Positions 1-5,320 of a DNA stretch of 31,174 nt are shown in pieces. The first letter of the stretch is position 1. Each line of letters begins with the position of its first letter. Source of the DNA: CAYHDV01 sp047619465 (GTDB taxonomy: Bacteria > Patescibacteriota > Minisyncoccia > Phycocordibacterales > CSBR16-119); the NCBI GenBank assembly GCA_047619465.1, contig JBLHJW010000005.1:1-31174 (forward strand), in the 5' to 3' direction. The translations under genes were made by a program, and so were the position numbers. The notes under the pieces are model-generated. The model ran no database searches, was not told the origin of the DNA, and saw only the letters and a list, made by a program, of their open reading frames with translations.

Positions 1-2
1 TC

Positions 3-452
3 AAGCTTGGAGCGGTGGCTCTTATCGCCTTTAATACAACCAAAGCAGACGAACCGATAGACTTCGTCGTTTATATGGTGACTGGAGCATTGGGATTTGC
101 AGCTCTTGAAAATGCTCTATTCCTAATTGAGCCGATACACCTAAAAGAAGCGACTTTAAGTCTGATTACTGGGAATTTACGCTTTCTGGGGGCAACTCTT
201 CTACACGCAGTATCGAGTGGAATTGTGGGTATAGCACTAGGTCTTTCATTTCATAAGCATTGGAGAGATAAGAAAATCCACATTCTATTTGGACTTCTGG
301 GGGCAACCTTATTGCACAGTGTCTTTAATTTTCTTATAATGAAAGAAGGAAGTGGAAACTCTATTGCAGTCTTTGCCTTTCTCTGGGTTATTAGCATTAT
401 CATAAGTATGATGCTCGAGCGACTTCGACGTTTATCATACTGGTATAAATAA
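3..452 (+). CDS. PrsW-like intramembrane protease, 3' part
   Basis: Partial gene entering from the left edge: the frame is open to base 3, and the first possible start inside the window (GTG at 15) is probably internal. The protein has about four hydrophobic segments. The stretch GALGFAALENALFL matches the PrsW pattern in which a Glu lies in a membrane helix, and it is followed by two helices containing LLHAVSSGIVG and LLHSVFNFL, the His/Asn-bearing helices of that family. PrsW proteins are membrane-embedded peptidases; in Bacillus PrsW cleaves an anti-sigma factor. The upstream Glu-Glu motif expected in the family lies outside the window. It is followed after 8 nt by hsp20. The family call is fairly secure; the substrate is unknown. 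Confidence 0.75.
   Translation, partial: KLGAVALIAFNTTKADEPIDFVVYMVTGALGFAALENALFLIEPIHLKEATLSLITGNLRFLGATLLHAVSSGIVGIALGLSFHKHWRDKKIHILFGLLGATLLHSVFNFLIMKEGSGNSIAVFAFLWVISIIISMMLERLRRLSYWYK
441..449 (+). promoter_or_regulatory. Extended -10 for hsp20
   Basis: TGG followed by TATAAA lies in the last codons of the PrsW-like gene. Transcription would begin near 456, about five bases before the hsp20 ATG. No clear -35 is visible. Confidence 0.4.
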
Positions 453-460
453 AAAATATT

Positions 461-937
461 ATGAGCAAAAGAAAACTATCATTTTTTGAAAGACTTACCG
501 GGGGAATTAGCCTGGACGAAATTAACGAACATGAGGACGATTTAGATCTAGATGAAATGACAGAGGTGTCAGTTCATACAGATGGATCAATAGACTCCTG
601 GGAAGAAGAGGGAGAACTTTCTATTGATATGTATCAAACACCTACAGAGGTTGTGATCCAGACAATGACAGCAGGTGTCAGACCAGAAGAGCTCGACATT
701 GAAATAAGCCGAGACATGATAACAATTCAAGGAAAAAGAAAAGAGGCAAGAATGGTGGAGGAAGATGAATACGTTGTTCGAGAGCTGTATTGGGGGTCAT
801 TCTCCCGTAGTGTAGCTCTACCAGAAGAAGTAGATCCAGATCTAGCCGAAGCTTCAGAGAGAAATGGACTACTAATCATACGGCTACCAAAGATAGACAA
901 GGAAAGGAAGACAAACCTCAAGATAAATAGTAACTAA
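461..937 (+). CDS. Small heat-shock protein, Hsp20/alpha-crystallin family
   Basis: 158 residues. An acidic N-terminal arm (about 1-50) precedes an alpha-crystallin domain (about 52-150). It shows the typical run of beta strands (ELSIDMYQTPTEVVIQTMTA, then ITIQGKRKEA), the strand pair around WGSFSRSVALPEEVDPDLAEA, and the family signature NGLLIIRLPK. There is no clear C-terminal I-x-I anchor, but KINSN ends the chain. Hsp20 proteins form oligomers and hold unfolded proteins without ATP. The gene sits 8 nt after the PrsW-like gene and is followed directly by a strong terminator, so the two may be one transcription unit, although an extended -10 lies at the end of the upstream gene. Confidence 0.95.
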   Translation: MSKRKLSFFERLTGGISLDEINEHEDDLDLDEMTEVSVHTDGSIDSWEEEGELSIDMYQTPTEVVIQTMTAGVRPEELDIEISRDMITIQGKRKEARMVEEDEYVVRELYWGSFSRSVALPEEVDPDLAEASERNGLLIIRLPKIDKERKTNLKINSN

Positions 938-966
938 AAAATACCCCTAACGGGGTATTTTTTTTG
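938..966 (+). terminator. Rho-independent terminator after hsp20
   Basis: A seven-base stem (ATACCCC with GGGGTAT, loop TAAC) is followed by a run of eight T. It starts at the hsp20 stop codon. Confidence 0.9.
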
Positions 967-967
967 C

Positions 968-995
968 TTGATTCTTATCATATTTTTGATAGTAT
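968..995 (+). promoter_or_regulatory. Promoter of tRNA-Phe
   Basis: TTGATT (968-973), a 16-nt spacer ending in TGA, and TAGTAT (990-995). The predicted start near 1002 leaves a leader of about eight bases before the tRNA. Confidence 0.55.
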
Positions 996-1009
996 ATGTG
1001 GGTTACCTT

Positions 1010-1083
1010 GCTCGGGTAGCTCAGTTGGTTAGAGCACTGGTTTGAAGAACCAGGTGTCGGCAGTTCGAGTCTGCCTCCGAGCA
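1010..1083 (+). tRNA. tRNA-Phe (GAA)
   Basis: Complete cloverleaf: acceptor GCTCGGG with TCCGAGC, D-arm GCTC/GAGC, anticodon stem CTGGT/ACCAG with loop TTGAAGA (anticodon GAA), and T-arm GGCAG-TTCGAGT-CTGCC. The discriminator is A and CCA is not encoded. Unlike the tRNA-Arg and tRNA-Ala genes in this window, it is followed by a plain terminator with no extra element. The minus-strand frame over it is antisense tRNA and not a gene. Confidence 0.95.
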
Positions 1084-1104
1084 CAATATAAATGTTTCTG
1101 TTAT

Positions 1105-1130
1105 TAAAAAACACCTTACGGTGTTTTTTA
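1105..1130. terminator. Bidirectional terminator, tRNA-Phe / small membrane gene
   Basis: AAAAAACACC and GGTGTTTTTT form a stem with a four-base loop. It has T runs on both strands and serves the tRNA on plus and the convergent gene on minus. Confidence 0.85.
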
Positions 1131-1403
1131 ATTGTCTCCTCCAAATAGTCCTCCAAAATTCTTTATATCATCTCCAGTGTCCTGAATTCCTTGAACGGTG
1201 CCTAGAACCGAATCATATGCGGTATTTATATTTTCTATAAAGGGCTGTACTAGGTAGTACCCACCCAAGGCAACAGCAAAGAACAACAGATACTTCATAA
1301 ACGACATCCACCAAGTTCTTTTCTGAGCTCCACGCATCTTGTGAATCATTTCGTTGTTCTCCTCTACTATTCTAAATAATTCCTTTTTTTCTTTTGGATC
1401 CAT
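1128..1403 (-). CDS. Small single-span membrane protein
   Basis: 91 residues of unknown function. A charged N-terminal helix (about 1-30, rich in K, E and N) precedes one membrane helix (about 35-55, MKYLLFFAVALGGYYLVQPF). A short helical tail ends in a Gly-rich GGLFGG stretch. Small proteins of this layout are common in Parcubacteria as I remember them, but no named family is recognised. Its ATG lies six bases after a TGC-TAAAAT extended -10, so the mRNA is probably leaderless. It ends in a terminator shared with tRNA-Phe. Confidence 0.75.
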   Translation of the reverse strand: MDPKEKKELFRIVEENNEMIHKMRGAQKRTWWMSFMKYLLFFAVALGGYYLVQPFIENINTAYDSVLGTVQGIQDTGDDIKNFGGLFGGDN

Positions 1404-1409
1404 GGAATT

Positions 1410-1418
1410 ATTTTAGCA
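1410..1418 (-). promoter_or_regulatory. Extended -10 of the 91-residue membrane protein
   Basis: On the minus strand TGC is followed by TAAAAT, then six bases, then the ATG at 1403. The transcript would start at or next to the start codon. Confidence 0.5.
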
Positions 1419-1420
1419 TA

Positions 1421-1448
1421 TTGTTTTACTTTTAACTCACAATACATT
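1421..1448 (+). promoter_or_regulatory. Promoter of tRNA-Arg
   Basis: TTGTTT (1421-1426), a 16-nt spacer and TACATT (1443-1448). The predicted start near 1455 is about nine bases before the tRNA. Confidence 0.5.
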
Positions 1449-1463
1449 AGTATCTACATATCT

Positions 1464-1536
1464 GTCCCCGTAGTTTAATTGGATAAAACGGCTCCCTCCT
1501 AAGGAGCAGCTCCAGGTTCGATTCCCGGCGGAGACA
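1464..1536 (+). tRNA. tRNA-Arg (CCT)
   Basis: The anticodon stem GCTCC/GGAGC holds loop CTCCTAA, anticodon CCT, reading AGG. The D-arm is GTTT/AAAC and the T-loop TTCGATT. Two mismatches stand out: acceptor GTCCCCG against CGGAGAC leaves one C-A pair, and T-stem CCAGG against CCCGG leaves one A-C pair. Both odd bases lie in the 3' part, which is repeated at 1707-1726. The gene is probably functional, but the mismatches suggest that the 3' part was replaced by recombination. No CCA is encoded. Confidence 0.85.
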
Positions 1537-1726
1537 CATAAAACAGCTCAGCCCTGATACGAAAGTATAAGGGCTTTGGTGTTTTAATGATCCGCAATGA
1601 ATCGAACCGAGGTCAGACAAAGTCCGCAAAGCGGCCTGACCGAGTGGGGGTCGAGGGAGTGAGATTGATTATGAATAAAATGAAATAATCTATCCACGAG
1701 AGTGACCGATTCCCGGCGGAGACACA
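1537..1726 (+). repeat. tRNA-linked structured element, copy 1, ending in a duplicate tRNA-Arg 3' end
   Basis: The parts are, in order: (a) a terminator-like hairpin at 1550-1575; (b) a stem-loop with GGTCAG (1611-1616) pairing CTGACC (1636-1641) and CCGC (1624-1627) pairing GCGG (1631-1634); (c) a conserved block GGGGTCGAGGGAGTGAGAT at about 1647-1665; (d) a hairpin GATTAT/ATAATC; (e) a conserved block ATCCACGAGAGTGACC; (f) a 20-base copy (1707-1726) of the tRNA-Arg 3' end (1519-1538). The same order and blocks occur after tRNA-Ala at 22712-22885. It has no credible ORF. It may be an integrated non-autonomous element or a structured RNA; the homology of the two copies is plain from the sequence, the mechanism is inference. 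Confidence 0.8.
1550..1580 (+). terminator. Hairpin after tRNA-Arg
   Basis: AGCCCT and AGGGCT, then a G-A mismatch, then ATAC/GTAT closed by a GAAA tetraloop. The T-rich tail is TTTGGTGTTTT. It is likely a terminator, weaker than the one after the element because the T run is broken. Confidence 0.6.
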
Positions 1727-1729
1727 CTA

Positions 1730-1764
1730 AAACAAAAAAACACCTTAAGGTGTTTTTTTGTTTT
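1730..1764. terminator. Bidirectional terminator between the element and glutaredoxin
   Basis: CAAAAAAACACC and GGTGTTTTTTTG pair around TTAA, with A and T runs on the outer sides, so it works on both strands. It closes the tRNA-Arg unit on plus and the glutaredoxin gene on minus. Confidence 0.85.
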
Positions 1765-1773
1765 ATCTACTTC

Positions 1774-2019
1774 TTAAAGAGATAGAAGCTCTCGAAGTTT
1801 TGGTTCGTTGAATCCAATCATTCCTTCTTCTTCCTCCCCTTCTCCGACCACGATAAATGGTACACCCATTTGACCACTAACTTTCATCATCTCCTCTCTT
1901 TTTTCTGAGTCTTCTGCAACGTTGTATTCTGTATATTCTACTTCATTGTCTTTTAGAAACGCTTTTGCCATCTGACAATAGTGACATGTTGGTGTGCTAT
2001 AAACTTGTACTTTTTTCAT
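1774..2019 (-). CDS. Glutaredoxin-like redox protein
   Basis: 81 residues, a whole thioredoxin-fold glutaredoxin of the short NrdH/Grx type. The first strand VQVYSTPTCHYC carries the redox pair C12-H-Y-C15. The cis-proline motif is GVPFIVV (Pro54) and the glutathione-type GF motif is GMIGF (69-70). CHYC differs from the classic CPYC of Grx; a partner cannot be told from sequence. There is a charged run of six Glu/Gly (60-65), which is unusual in the loop before the GF motif. It is a cytoplasmic thiol-disulfide reductase by family. It is transcribed alone, with an extended -10 upstream. Confidence 0.9.
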   Translation of the reverse strand: MKKVQVYSTPTCHYCQMAKAFLKDNEVEYTEYNVAEDSEKREEMMKVSGQMGVPFIVVGEGEEEEGMIGFNEPKLRELLSL

Positions 2020-2058
2020 AATATAAATATTTCTTACTGCTGATAAATGTAGATTTTA

Positions 2059-2067
2059 ATTATAGCA
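2059..2067 (-). promoter_or_regulatory. Extended -10 of the glutaredoxin gene
   Basis: TGC followed by a perfect TATAAT on the minus strand. The start near 2052 gives a leader of about 33 bases. Confidence 0.55.
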
Positions 2068-2082
2068 TACTCATAAATTGTC

Positions 2083-2463
2083 TCAGCTAGAAAATAATTG
2101 TGAAATCCATTCAAAAGGACTTTTTTTCTCCTCTTTCTGTTCTTCTTCGTTGTTCACCAGAACTATTATTTCTTCTCCTTCTTTCACTACCCCAAACTTC
2201 TCACGAAGAGCCTTCTCACGGCCAAAATCGCTCGACAGGAGCCCTATTTCTCCCTTTAGAGCATCTTTCTGGTCTCTAGCGTCTTGTAGCTCATTTTGAG
2301 CTTCCATCTTTGCCGACTGGGCTTTTTTTTGTTTTGGTATGACAGAAATTAGACTATAGGAAACAATAGCGAACAGCAAAAAAGATAAAAGCACAGCCGC
2401 TGGACTTGCCATAAAGCTCCTCCAGGTAAATTTGGTGTTCTTGACTTTCATAGGTATACTCAT
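2083..2463 (-). CDS. FtsB/DivIC-like septum formation protein
   Basis: 126 residues. A short cytoplasmic N-terminus is followed by one membrane helix (about 20-42) and a coiled coil (about 44-80, rich in K, E and Q). The family signature after the coil is seen as EKALREKFGVVKEGEEIIVL (83-102). The tail is acidic. FtsB/DivIC proteins join the FtsL-FtsQ complex and help start septal peptidoglycan synthesis. The start could also be Met5 (ATG 2449-2451), which lies ten bases after a TACAAT on the minus strand. The gene is divergent from a 37-codon ORF with only three bases between the two start codons. Confidence 0.85.
   Translation of the reverse strand: MSIPMKVKNTKFTWRSFMASPAAVLLSFLLFAIVSYSLISVIPKQKKAQSAKMEAQNELQDARDQKDALKGEIGLLSSDFGREKALREKFGVVKEGEEIIVLVNNEEEQKEEKKSPFEWISQLFSS
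2432..2460 (+). promoter_or_regulatory. Promoter of the 37-codon membrane ORF
   Basis: TTGGTG (2432-2437), a 17-nt spacer and TATACT (2455-2460), then six bases to the ATG. It lies inside the start of the divergent ftsB-like gene. Confidence 0.4.
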
Positions 2464-2466
2464 TGT

Positions 2467-2580
2467 ATGTTATTCCACCCAAAAAACAAAAAGTTTCTTA
2501 AGGTATTTACAGCCATAATTTCTGTAATAATGATTATAGGTATGATTGCTCTGTATTTCCCAGCGATGCTTACCATATAA
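2467..2580 (+). CDS. Tiny single-span membrane protein (37 aa)
   Basis: Short ORF beginning MLFHPKNKKFLKVFTAI and ending PAMLTI. A basic N-terminus (KNKKFLK) is followed by one membrane helix of about 20 residues (IISVIMIIGMIALYF), a credible small inner-membrane protein with the positive side in. A TATACT box lies six bases before the ATG, and a hairpin follows five bases after the stop. The divergent FtsB-like gene starts three bases away. Function unknown; a role next to the division protein is only a guess from position. Confidence 0.6.
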   Translation: MLFHPKNKKFLKVFTAIISVIMIIGMIALYFPAMLTI

Positions 2581-2584
2581 ATAA

Positions 2585-2612
2585 AAAACCCTCGTTACAA
2601 ACGAGGGTTTAG
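2585..2612 (-). terminator. Terminator for the lepA unit
   Basis: ACCCTCGT and ACGAGGGT form the stem. The T run is on the minus strand (GGGTTTTTTAT), so it ends transcription coming from lepA and the 42-codon ORF. The stop of that ORF lies inside the hairpin. On plus it also follows the 37-codon ORF. Confidence 0.75.
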
Positions 2613-2723
2613 AAAGGAAGCAAGCTCCCTCTTTAGTCTTTCAGCGTCATAAGGGGTGTTTTTAAGACCTCCAATAGAGAGTACTTTGGCTTTAGGCTTT
2701 TCTTGGTTTTCTTGGTTTTTCAT
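2595..2723 (-). CDS. Small ORF downstream of lepA (42 aa)
   Basis: Begins MKNQENQEKPKAKVLSIGG and ends LASFLNPRL. The first 14 residues are polar and charged; the rest could form a strand-turn-helix (KVLSIGGLKNTPYDAERLKR). It starts 47 bases after the lepA stop and its stop codon lies within the terminator hairpin, which suits a last small gene of the lepA transcript. No ribosome-binding site is visible before the ATG, so the call rests on position, sensible amino-acid make-up and the tight fit with the terminator. No family recognised. Confidence 0.45.
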   Translation of the reverse strand: MKNQENQEKPKAKVLSIGGLKNTPYDAERLKRELASFLNPRL

Positions 2724-2770
2724 GAAGGAACAGTTTGGATTAGACAGTATACAAGAAATAGAAACCTTGT

Positions 2771-4564
2771 CTAGTCTCCTGATCTCATAACCTTCAAGAA
2801 CACATCATGAGGAATGTTCACCTTTGCATATGTAGCCATTTTCTTCTTTCCCTTTTTTTGCTTCTCGAGAAGTTTTTTCTTTCGAGTAATGTCCCCACCA
2901 TATAGAGATCCTGTAACATCTTTTCGGAAGGCCTTCAAAGCTTTTGAAGAAATAACTCTTCCAAAGGCTCGCCCTTGAACTTTCATCTCTACTTGTTGAC
3001 GTGGCATTACCTTATGGATTTTTTCTACCATTTTTTCTGCTTCTTCCTGGGCACGAACCCTAGATACAACTCGAGTGAAGGCATGCATGACTTCGTCTCC
3101 AATCAGAATATCAAGTCGCACTACATCAGCCTCCTTGTATTCTGTTATTTCATAGGCAACTGATGCGTACCCAGAAGACACACTCTTTAAATTATCAAAA
3201 AAGTTTCTCATCAACTCCCTCAAAGGCATGTCAACCTCTACAGACATTCTTTCTCCGAAGTTTTCTGTTGCCTGAGTGAGAGCCTCATGCTCAAAAAGTA
3301 ATTGCATCACAGGACCTAGGTACTCAGATGGAGTAATTATTTTTGCTCGAACCCATGGCTCTGTAACCTGCTTTGTCATACCGTCGTTTGGAAACAAATG
3401 CGGAGAGTAAATTATCTCTTCGTCTTCCTTTCCTTTGTAGATTACGTGGTAAACAATACTTGGCAGAGTCACAACAAGTTCCAAGTTAAACTCCCTTCTA
3501 AGTCTCTCGGTTATTATCTCCAGGTGAAGCATACCCAAAAATCCACACCTGTATCCTCGTCCAAGTGACCCACTTGATTCTTCATCGTATGAGAAAGATG
3601 AATCAGAAAGTCGAAGCTTCCCAAGAGCATCTTTTAAAGTATTAAAATCGTCCTGACTCTCAGGGTAAATAGACGCCCACACAACAGGCAAAGGGTCCAT
3701 GTATCCAGGTAGAGCCGGAAAAGGATCTTTGTGAAGAGTCACAGTATCTCCCACGCGGGCAAGTCCCGGCTTCTTGATACCAGTTACCACGTAACCTATT
3801 TCACCAGGAAGTAAACTATCTTTAGGAGTTGGTTCTGGAGAAAATGTTCCTACCTCAAGTGCAAAGAACTTCTCTCCTGAGGTTGCAAAGGATAGCTGAT
3901 CTCCTTTTGTTATAGCTCCTTCAAAGTTTCGAATATACACTATTACACCTTTGTGAGAGGAATACTCAAAGTCAAAAACAAGAGACTGGATACTTTTTGT
4001 TTCTGGGTGTTCTTGTTTTGGTTCTGGAACTCTTTCTATAACCGCTTTGAAAAGTTCTTCTACACCCTCTCCAGTTTTACCAGAAACTTCAAGTATTTCT
4101 TCTGTTTCAATATCTAGCAGAGTTGCAAGTTCAAACTTTATCTCTTCTACTCTAGCTAAAGGTGAATCTATTTTTGATAGTACAGGAATAATTACAAGCC
4201 CCTGTTCTTTTGCCATATCGAGTGTGGTAAATGTCTGTGCCTGAACACCTTGAGTAGCGTCTACGAGCAAAATTGACCCTTCTACAGCCTTTAGAGCTCG
4301 TGACACCTCGTAAGAGAAATCTATATGACCAGGAGTGTCAATAAGGTTCAATATGTAGTCTTTCCACTCCATACGAACAGGCTGCATCTTGATGGTAATT
4401 CCTCTCTCTTGCTCCAGTTCCATACGATCAAGAACCTGGTCCCGCATTTTGCGAACCTCTACTGTTTTTGTCAGCTCTATCATTCTATCCGCCAAAGTAG
4501 ACTTACCATGGTCAATATGGGCAATAATAGAGAAGTTCCTGATTTTTTTGATATCGTTTTGCAT
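2771..4564 (-). CDS. lepA: Elongation factor 4 (LepA), ribosome back-translocase GTPase
   Basis: 597 residues, normal length. The G domain has P-loop AHIDHGKS (15-22), the RGITIKMQ switch I motif and DTPGH switch II. The fourth G motif, usually NKxD, reads SKID (LSKIDSPLA). EF-G-like domains II, III and V follow, then the LepA-specific C-terminal domain (GRAFGRVISSKALKAFRKDV, then GGDITRKKKLLEKQKKGKKK). LepA binds stalled or freshly assembled ribosomes. The ATG is preceded by a 14-bp hairpin and a possible TATATT. A 42-codon ORF may follow in the same transcript. Confidence 0.97.
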   Translation of the reverse strand: MQNDIKKIRNFSIIAHIDHGKSTLADRMIELTKTVEVRKMRDQVLDRMELEQERGITIKMQPVRMEWKDYILNLIDTPGHIDFSYEVSRALKAVEGSILLVDATQGVQAQTFTTLDMAKEQGLVIIPVLSKIDSPLARVEEIKFELATLLDIETEEILEVSGKTGEGVEELFKAVIERVPEPKQEHPETKSIQSLVFDFEYSSHKGVIVYIRNFEGAITKGDQLSFATSGEKFFALEVGTFSPEPTPKDSLLPGEIGYVVTGIKKPGLARVGDTVTLHKDPFPALPGYMDPLPVVWASIYPESQDDFNTLKDALGKLRLSDSSFSYDEESSGSLGRGYRCGFLGMLHLEIITERLRREFNLELVVTLPSIVYHVIYKGKEDEEIIYSPHLFPNDGMTKQVTEPWVRAKIITPSEYLGPVMQLLFEHEALTQATENFGERMSVEVDMPLRELMRNFFDNLKSVSSGYASVAYEITEYKEADVVRLDILIGDEVMHAFTRVVSRVRAQEEAEKMVEKIHKVMPRQQVEMKVQGRAFGRVISSKALKAFRKDVTGSLYGGDITRKKKLLEKQKKGKKKMATYAKVNIPHDVFLKVMRSGD

Positions 4565-4573
4565 GTGAGTATC

Positions 4574-4606
4574 AGACCAGCAAAAGGCAGAGCCTTTTGC
4601 TGGTCT
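4574..4606. promoter_or_regulatory. Long hairpin just upstream of lepA
   Basis: A perfect 14-bp stem (AGACCAGCAAAAGG with its complement) closes a five-base loop. It ends nine bases before the lepA ATG. A TATATT (about 4607-4612, minus strand) just outside would make the hairpin the very 5' end of the lepA mRNA. It lacks a good T run in either direction, so a simple terminator is less likely. Confidence 0.5.
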
Positions 4607-4785
4607 TTCAATATAGTGATATTAACAGATTTGAGGAATAAAAGGTACCGCCCCAAACGCCAAGCTCTTTGGTTTAGAACCGTATATTACAACATCTACC
4701 CCAGGGCACCCTCTCTGATTTCATCACTCACCTTAACTCAGATAGTGCAAAAGTTTACTTTTGCCTGCTTTTCGTATGTTGCAAT
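4607..4785. other. Non-coding stretch, possible unknown RNA
   Basis: No credible ORF on either strand. Its minus strand shares an interrupted similarity with the plus strand of the leader region at about 10480-10550: TTAAGGTGA, then 19-23 bases, then a block like TGCCCTrGGkTAG. A terminator-like hairpin with T tails on both strands closes the plus-strand side at 4786-4812. I cannot tell which strand, if either, is transcribed. Confidence 0.3.
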
Positions 4786-4812
4786 AAAAAAAGCGCTTAT
4801 CAAGCGCTTTTA
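4786..4812. terminator. Terminator of the 150-residue membrane protein gene
   Basis: AAGCGCTT twice, separated by ATC, so that the two copies pair, flanked by seven A on one side and four T on the other. It lies directly after the minus-strand stop codon at 4814. Confidence 0.8.
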
Positions 4813-4813
4813 T

Positions 4814-5266
4814 CTAACTATCTGGTATAAATTCAAGATAGTATTTTTCAAAAAACCTATAAACAAGAACGCCTTCAGATATGTCCAGCTTCTTCTTGTA
4901 GCAATTTCCCGGTTCTATTCTTATAAAAGGAGGTTCTTTTATTCCAAACATGAAATCAATCTGAACATACAGATCATTCTCAAGCCGGCATAGATACCTT
5001 GCTCCACCGAAAATATTACTCTCGATACTCTTTACAACAGTAAAACTTGAATTCTCTTTTAAATCGTCAAATTTTATGGGTTTTCCATGTCCAGATTTTC
5101 TACCACAAATCCATCCCCAGAAAAAGACAAAAGTTGTGAAAATAGCAAAAACTACATAGGTTTTTTCTCTACTTAAATAGTCTCGAGGCCAGTAATATAC
5201 AGTGACAATTACAAACAGAAAGGCAAAAATGTTTACCCAAGAATAGTTTCTTTTAATCATTTTCAA
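4814..5266 (-). CDS. Membrane protein of unknown function (150 aa)
   Basis: Two membrane helices near the N-terminus (about 11-27, WVNIFAFLFVIVTVYYW, and about 37-54, TYVVFAIFTTFVFFWGWI) with a short loop between. A soluble domain of about 90 residues with beta-strand character follows (SFTVVKSIESNIFGGARYLCRLENDL, YVQIDFMFGI, ending YYLEFIPDS). No family is recognised. A textbook promoter lies just upstream and a terminator just downstream, so it is expressed alone. The second Met (ATG AAA ATG) is an equally good start. Confidence 0.65.
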   Translation of the reverse strand: MKMIKRNYSWVNIFAFLFVIVTVYYWPRDYLSREKTYVVFAIFTTFVFFWGWICGRKSGHGKPIKFDDLKENSSFTVVKSIESNIFGGARYLCRLENDLYVQIDFMFGIKEPPFIRIEPGNCYKKKLDISEGVLVYRFFEKYYLEFIPDS

Positions 5267-5288
5267 ATAACTTAATTAGTTTATGTCC

Positions 5289-5317
5289 AAATTACTTGAA
5301 ATAATAAAACTTGTCAA
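5289..5317 (-). promoter_or_regulatory. Consensus promoter of the 150-residue membrane protein
   Basis: Perfect TTGACA, a 17-nt spacer and TAATTT on the minus strand, three bases after the murJ stop. The leader would be about 16 bases. Confidence 0.65.
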
Positions 5318-5320
5318 TAT

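Noticed and set aside
947..1156. Minus-strand ORF across tRNA-Phe
   Set aside because: It is antisense tRNA read as protein; the tRNA is complete and the ORF has no start signal.
1447..1629. Minus-strand ORF across tRNA-Arg
   Set aside because: Antisense of the tRNA and the structured element; no protein-like pattern.
4325..4993. Long plus-strand ORF opposite lepA and the next gene
   Set aside because: It runs through the antisense of two real genes, the hairpin and a terminator; composition is not protein-like.
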